From the NCBI RefSeq assembly GCF_002078605.1, contig NZ_MSJR01000005.1, positions 93,922 to 157,921 of the forward strand: DNA of 64,000 nucleotides. Direction: 5' to 3'. The DNA comes from Salegentibacter sediminis. Its GTDB lineage: Bacteria > Bacteroidota > Bacteroidia > Flavobacteriales > Flavobacteriaceae. The stretch's first letter is position 1, and each line of letters starts with the position of its first letter. Positions 58,933 to 64,000 of the stretch are shown here, one piece after another. Under the pieces are notes generated by a model, which was not told where the DNA came from, did no database searches, and saw only the letters and a list, made by a program, of their open reading frames with translations. The position numbers and the translations under genes are program-made.

Positions 58933-60990
58933 ATGCTTCATTCAAAATTAATTCATCCCAAAAGTATTGTTGTTGTTGGAGGGTCTGATAATATTCATAG
59001 TCCTGGTGGCAGAGTTTTAAAAAATTTAATCGATCATAAATTTAAAGGACGATTATTCGTGGTTAATCCCAGGCAGGATGTTGTTCAGGGGGTTATATCT
59101 TATAATAATATCAATGATATTCCCGAAGTAGATTTAGCCATAATTGCGATCTCAGCAAAATATGTTGTTGAAGCCGTTATGGTTCTTGCACAACAAAAGA
59201 ATACTAAAGGCTTTATAATTTTCTCTGCCGGTTTTAGTGAAAAAGATGAGTACGGCGCTAAGTTAGAAGAGGAAATTGTTGGATTAATCGATGAGGCAGG
59301 CGGAAATTTATTAGGTCCCAATAACATCGGATTAATAAATAAACATTATACGGGAGTTTTTACAACACCGGTGCCTAAACTAGATGAAAGCGGAGTTGAT
59401 TTTGTATCAGGTTCTGGGGCAACAGCTGTTTTTATAATTGAAGCGGCACAAAGAATGGGGCTTAGGTTCTCCAGTATTTATACCGTTGGAAACAGTGCCC
59501 AAATAGGCGTGGAGGAAATTTTGGAATATTTAGACCAATCTTTTAAAAAAGATATAAGTTCAAAAGTAAAACTGCTTTATATTGAAAGTATTAAGAACCC
59601 ACTTAAGTTTTTAAAACACACTACTTCGTTAATACGTAAAGGCTGTAAAATAGCGGCCATTAAGGCGGGTAGTTCAGAAGCAGGAAACAGGGCGGCTTCC
59701 TCACATACAGGCGCTATAGCTAATTCAGATGTTTTTATAGATACCCTGTTCAAAAAAGCCGGTATAATTCGTTGCTATGGCAGAAATGAACTTATTAATG
59801 TTGCCGGTATTCTCTTGCAGAAAGAATCTAAAGGAAAGAACATAGCCATCATTACTCATGCCGGAGGTCCTGCTGTAATGTTAACAGATGTGTTGTCAAA
59901 GAATGGTTTAAAGGTCCCACCTCTGGAAGGAAAAGATCACGATGTTTTGTTAGACCAGTTGTTTGATGGATCTTCTGTGTCTAATCCTATTGATTTCCTG
60001 GCAACAGGCAATGCTGAGCAGTTAGAAGCCATACTTGAACACTGTGAAAACAAATGTCCTGAAATTGATGCGATGGCTGTTATTTTTGGGAGTCCGGGCC
60101 TGATTGGGGTGGATGATGTGTATGAAGTGCTGGATAAAAAAATAAAGACCTCTAAAAAGCCGATCTATGCCATTCTACCTTCAGTGGTGAATGTGAAAAA
60201 TGAAATTCAGGAGTTTATAAAAAAAGCCAATATAGCATTTGATGATGAAGTTTTATTCGGAAGTGCCCTGGCTAAGGTATATAATCATACCTCAATTAGT
60301 GATGGGACTAAAAACGCTGAATTTAAATCTTTGCAAAAAACGAGACAACTGATCGATGCGCTTCCAAACGGATATATGCCAACAGAATCGGCCGTTACCT
60401 TGTTGGAGTATGCAGGAGTAAAATTTGCAACGCCATATTATGTTAAGAATAGAGAGGAATTAGAGAATGTTTTACAAACCGTTAAATACCCTTTAGTTCT
60501 TAAAGTTGAAGGACCTTTGCATAAATCTGATGTAGGTGGGGTTATTTTAAATATTGCAAGTGACACCGAATTAAAAAACAGCTTTCATAAGCTGATGCAA
60601 ATTGAGGGTGCAAATTCAGTTATAATCCAGCCTATGCTGAAGGGAATGGAGCTATTTATTGGGGCAAAAAAGGAAGCTAATTATCCTCACGTTATTTTAT
60701 GCGGCCTGGGTGGTATTTTTGTAGAGGTGTTAAAAGATGTGAGTGCTGCAATGATTCCTGTTTCACATGAAGATGCTCTAAAAATGGTTAATGATCTAAA
60801 AGCATATCCAATATTAAAAGGCGTTAGAGGTCAAAGTGGGATAAATATTGAATTTTTTGCCGAGACTATTGTCAACATTTCCAATTTGCTGATTATGGTT
60901 CCGGAAATTGCAGAATTAGACCTTAATCCTCTTATGGCTAATGAAAATGATGTGACTGCCGTGGATGTAAGAATTCGTTTAGAAAAATAG
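58933..60990 (+). CDS. Acetate/aryl-acetate--CoA ligase (ADP-forming), fused alpha-beta subunits
   Basis: CoA-binding domain HPKSIVVVGGSDNIHSPGGRVLKNLI, phosphohistidine loop AASSHTGAIANSDVF, ATP-grasp YPLVLKVEGPLHKSDVGGVILNI, ELDLNPLM. Start corrected to 58933. Confidence 0.92.
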   Translation: MLHSKLIHPKSIVVVGGSDNIHSPGGRVLKNLIDHKFKGRLFVVNPRQDVVQGVISYNNINDIPEVDLAIIAISAKYVVEAVMVLAQQKNTKGFIIFSAGFSEKDEYGAKLEEEIVGLIDEAGGNLLGPNNIGLINKHYTGVFTTPVPKLDESGVDFVSGSGATAVFIIEAAQRMGLRFSSIYTVGNSAQIGVEEILEYLDQSFKKDISSKVKLLYIESIKNPLKFLKHTTSLIRKGCKIAAIKAGSSEAGNRAASSHTGAIANSDVFIDTLFKKAGIIRCYGRNELINVAGILLQKESKGKNIAIITHAGGPAVMLTDVLSKNGLKVPPLEGKDHDVLLDQLFDGSSVSNPIDFLATGNAEQLEAILEHCENKCPEIDAMAVIFGSPGLIGVDDVYEVLDKKIKTSKKPIYAILPSVVNVKNEIQEFIKKANIAFDDEVLFGSALAKVYNHTSISDGTKNAEFKSLQKTRQLIDALPNGYMPTESAVTLLEYAGVKFATPYYVKNREELENVLQTVKYPLVLKVEGPLHKSDVGGVILNIASDTELKNSFHKLMQIEGANSVIIQPMLKGMELFIGAKKEANYPHVILCGLGGIFVEVLKDVSAAMIPVSHEDALKMVNDLKAYPILKGVRGQSGINIEFFAETIVNISNLLIMVPEIAELDLNPLMANENDVTAVDVRIRLEK

Positions 60991-60999
60991 ATTTTTCAC

Positions 61000-62214
61000 T
61001 CACTTATATAAGAGAAGCCATCGGTTACCAGCACTTTGAATAGTGAACACCTCATTGGAATTAATTTGATTTATCTGGGTATTAGATTTTAAATCCAAAA
61101 GATTATCGCCTGATTTAAAATTTAAATTTTTAGTCGCGTTGCCGGGCCAGTTAATTAATATAATTATCCTGCCCTTATTTGTGGAAGCATCTGGAATATT
61201 GATGCCTGAGACGTTATTATTAATCCTTAAGGTATAAGTTTCATCGGGTATATCATAGTTTCCTGTTGAGCTTGTAGTGGAAGAGTAAACTTTGTGCCCA
61301 CTATTTTTCCATTTAACCTCTCCGTTATTTTCAGCCATTAATACCTGGCCTTCAGTACCCCGGAGATCAGGTAGAACATAATCATTAGCCGGGTTACTCC
61401 CAATGCCAACCCGGCCTTCAAAATAACCTGCAAAAACCTCAGAACTGCTATTCCCCAGGGCTTTTGCATAAATTCCATAGATATTACCTCTCCCGGATGC
61501 TTCTCCTATTTCGGTATAAATTCCATAATTATGACTACTGGCTCCGTCTGTTCTTCCTACAGAATTATAGATTCCATAAATATCTGTGGTATTGAGGCCT
61601 TGAGAGGTTGTATTATAAATACCATATCGTATTCCGCCTCCATCACCTGTAACATGGTTTTTTATCCCATATTTAATATCATTGGTTTTACTGCTGTTTT
61701 TCACTTCTATGCCATAGGTGTTTCGGGTATCTTCCGAATTGCTGTTAACCACTTCAATTCCTTTTTTGATATCCAGGTCCACCCCGGGATTTATCGCGAT
61801 TTGAAGTTTGCTCACAATTTGTTCGGTTCCTATTCCAATATTTCCCTTTCTAAAAATTGGATCGTCCACGTTTCCCGGACTCTCCAATGTATTTTCTTTA
61901 TAAAAATTAGCAGCCTTAGCATCTGATACAATGGATTTCCATTCGGTATCCTGATTATGCCAGTAATAAAAACCTACCGGAAATTTCGGGAGATTATTAT
62001 TGAGATAGATTAACATCCCGTGTTGGGCGGCGCCTGGGTTCACAGCCGGAAAATTGTTGATCCGGGGAATTAAAAGTCCGTCAATATTCTCCGGATTAGA
62101 AGGATTTGAGGCTACGATATCCAATTGGGCGCCAGGAGTGGTGGTACCCACGCCCACCTGGGAAAAAACAGATAGTGACGATAAAAACAGAAAAAACAGT
62201 AGCGTACTCTTCAT
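61000..62214 (-). CDS. Secreted flavobacterial protein with QVGVGTTTP N-terminus and YGI(Y) repeats
   Basis: Signal MKSTLLFFLFLSSLSVFSQVGVGTTTPGAQLDI; tandem YGI(Y) repeats in the middle; beta-rich C-terminus. Confidence 0.75.
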   Translation of the reverse strand: MKSTLLFFLFLSSLSVFSQVGVGTTTPGAQLDIVASNPSNPENIDGLLIPRINNFPAVNPGAAQHGMLIYLNNNLPKFPVGFYYWHNQDTEWKSIVSDAKAANFYKENTLESPGNVDDPIFRKGNIGIGTEQIVSKLQIAINPGVDLDIKKGIEVVNSNSEDTRNTYGIEVKNSSKTNDIKYGIKNHVTGDGGGIRYGIYNTTSQGLNTTDIYGIYNSVGRTDGASSHNYGIYTEIGEASGRGNIYGIYAKALGNSSSEVFAGYFEGRVGIGSNPANDYVLPDLRGTEGQVLMAENNGEVKWKNSGHKVYSSTTSSTGNYDIPDETYTLRINNNVSGINIPDASTNKGRIIILINWPGNATKNLNFKSGDNLLDLKSNTQINQINSNEVFTIQSAGNRWLLLYK

Positions 62215-62326
62215 TTTCTTAAGAATTTAATGAAAGTTCGCTAAAATGTTATGGAGAATTTAAAAATAGCCTAAATTTTAAAACGGTCTTTTAAAAAATA
62301 AAATTTACGTGAAAACCCTAATAGAA

Positions 62327-64000
62327 TCAGGCCTTTTCCTTAGCTTTTTCCTGCAAGGTTTTAATTTCATCCCTTAGCCTGGCAGCTTCCATAAAATCCA
62401 GGTCTTTAGCAGCGGTCTCCATAGCCTTGCGTTTTTCCTTTATTTTTTTGTCGAGTTGAGGTTTGGTAAGGTAGGCCATTTCTTCCTCGGCAGCCTTTGT
62501 GGTTATTGGTTTCTCATAATCGTATACATCCAGTTTCTGCTTTACCAAAGCACTATCTATCTTTTTAACCAGTGGAGTAGGGGTGATATTATGTTCTTTG
62601 TTGTATGCAATTTGCTTTTCCCTGCGGTAATTGGTTTGGTCTATAGTCTTTTGCATACTGTCAGTTATCTTATCAGCATATAGAATTGCCTTTCCTTCTA
62701 CGTGCCGGGCAGCGCGGCCAACGGTTTGGGTGAGAGAGCGGTTACTACGAAGAAAACCTTCCTTATCAGCATCAATTATGGCTACAAGGGAAACCTCGGG
62801 AAGGTCCAGACCTTCCCGAAGAAGGTTAACTCCAATAAGGACATCAAAGAGACCTTTTCTCAGATCCTGCATAATTTCTACCCTTTCTAAAGTATCCACA
62901 TCAGAGTGTATATAACGACAGCGGATATCGATTCGGGTTAAATATTTAGTCAGTTCCTCTGCCATTCGTTTGGTGAGCGTGGTTACCAGGATGCGCTCAT
63001 CTTTTTCTACCCGAACATGAATTTCCTCAACAAGATCATCGATTTGGTTTAAACTCGGCCGCACTTCAATTACCGGGTCAAGCAATCCCGTTGGACGTAT
63101 TACCTGTTCCACATAAACCCCTTCAGATTTCTGAAGTTCGTAATCGGCTGGCGTGGCGCTAACATACACCACCTGATTCTGTAAGGCCTCAAATTCTTCA
63201 AATTTCAACGGTCTGTTATCCATCGCAGCAGGTAGTCTAAATCCATAATCCACCAGGGTTTCCTTTCGGGAACGGTCTCCACCATACATCGCGTGTACCT
63301 GGGGAATAGTTACGTGACTCTCGTCTACTACCATTAAATAGTCATCGGGGAAATAATCCAAAAGACAGAAAGGGCGTGTGCCGGGTTTCCTTCCGTCCAG
63401 GTACCTTGAATAATTTTCAATCCCGGAACAGTATCCCAGCTCCCTAATCATCTCCAGGTCGAAGTTAGTTCTTTCATCGAGGCGTTTGGCTTCCAGGTGT
63501 TTCCCAATATCCCTGAAATAATCGACCTGTTTAACCAGGTCATCCTGAATCTGATGAATCGCACCCTGTAGCACATCAGGCGAAGTCACAAACATATTGG
63601 CAGGATAAATATTCAGACGCTCATATTTCTCGATCACGTCATTGGTGCCCGGGTCGAAGGCTTCAATCTCTTCGATTTCATCTCCAAAAAAATGTATTCT
63701 GAAGGCGTTGTCAGCATAACTTGGATACACATCTACCGTATCTCCTTTAATTCTGAAATTCCCATGAGAGAATTCTGCTTCAGTTCTGGAATAGAGACTC
63801 TGGACAAGTTGATGCAATAATTTTGTGCGGGAAATATTCATATCCCTTTCAATAGAAACCACATTTTTACGAAACTCCACCGGGTTACCAATACCATACA
63901 AACAGGAGACCGAAGCCACCACAAGCACATCTCTTCTTCCGCTTAACAGAGAAGAAGTGGTACTAAGTCGGAGTTTCTCGATCTCTTCGTTTATGGAAAG
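62327..64000 (-). CDS. uvrB: Excinuclease ABC subunit UvrB (N-terminus beyond window edge)
   Basis: LRLSTTSSLLSGRRDVLVVASVSCLYGIGNP, VDESHVTIPQVHAMYGGDRSRKETLVDYGFRLPAAMDNRPL, GVNLLREGLDLPEVSLVAIIDADKEGFLRS, QTVGRAARH, UVR motif near C-terminus. Frame open to position 64000. Confidence 0.97.
   Translation of the reverse strand, partial: LSINEEIEKLRLSTTSSLLSGRRDVLVVASVSCLYGIGNPVEFRKNVVSIERDMNISRTKLLHQLVQSLYSRTEAEFSHGNFRIKGDTVDVYPSYADNAFRIHFFGDEIEEIEAFDPGTNDVIEKYERLNIYPANMFVTSPDVLQGAIHQIQDDLVKQVDYFRDIGKHLEAKRLDERTNFDLEMIRELGYCSGIENYSRYLDGRKPGTRPFCLLDYFPDDYLMVVDESHVTIPQVHAMYGGDRSRKETLVDYGFRLPAAMDNRPLKFEEFEALQNQVVYVSATPADYELQKSEGVYVEQVIRPTGLLDPVIEVRPSLNQIDDLVEEIHVRVEKDERILVTTLTKRMAEELTKYLTRIDIRCRYIHSDVDTLERVEIMQDLRKGLFDVLIGVNLLREGLDLPEVSLVAIIDADKEGFLRSNRSLTQTVGRAARHVEGKAILYADKITDSMQKTIDQTNYRREKQIAYNKEHNITPTPLVKKIDSALVKQKLDVYDYEKPITTKAAEEEMAYLTKPQLDKKIKEKRKAMETAAKDLDFMEAARLRDEIKTLQEKAKEKA

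Noticed and set aside
61000-62214. Phage tail fibre / prophage remnant
   Set aside because: The protein has a bacterial signal peptide and typical flavobacterial N-terminus, and no other phage genes are present.
1-64000. CRISPR arrays, tRNA/rRNA genes, IS elements
   Set aside because: No regularly spaced repeats, no tRNA-like cloverleaf with CCA context noticed, and no transposase-like ORF; a tRNAscan/Infernal run would be needed to be certain.

Overview
This 64 kb window looks like the chromosome of a marine-type Flavobacteriaceae member (AT-rich; Bacteroidetes TAnnTTTG-like -7 elements; SPFH, DUF4369, DUF4136 and CAL67264-type families). About 55 protein genes can be called. Most are housekeeping or core metabolism: htpG, pheT, recG, a pcrA-type helicase, Sua5/YrdC, holA, menA/menC/menE, fabH-type KAS III, ettA, and uvrB (truncated at the right edge). 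An OFA-type MFS transporter is truncated at the left edge. I saw no rRNA, tRNA, CRISPR array, transposase or prophage. The most notable region is 55.0-61.0 kb. It combines an indolepyruvate/2-oxoacid:ferredoxin oxidoreductase (iorA-iorB) whose alpha subunit lacks the usual C-terminal 2x[4Fe-4S] ferredoxin domain, a class-I PLP aminotransferase, and a fused ADP-forming acyl-CoA synthetase. Together these could form an archaeal-style route from (aromatic) amino acids to aryl acetates plus ATP. FNR-like palindromes (TGAT-N4-ATCA) lie upstream of iorA, in the aminotransferase/ADP-ligase divergent promoter, and upstream of the OFA transporter 54 kb away. Two of the three sites are identical over 13 bp. 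Other observations include an apparent 1-nt frameshift in an SPFH protein gene, a perfect 16-bp palindrome in front of a TetR-ABC1 kinase operon, a secreted protein with YGI(Y) repeats, and a 59-aa membrane protein gene missing from the ORF track. All family calls are from reading the sequence; no database search was run.
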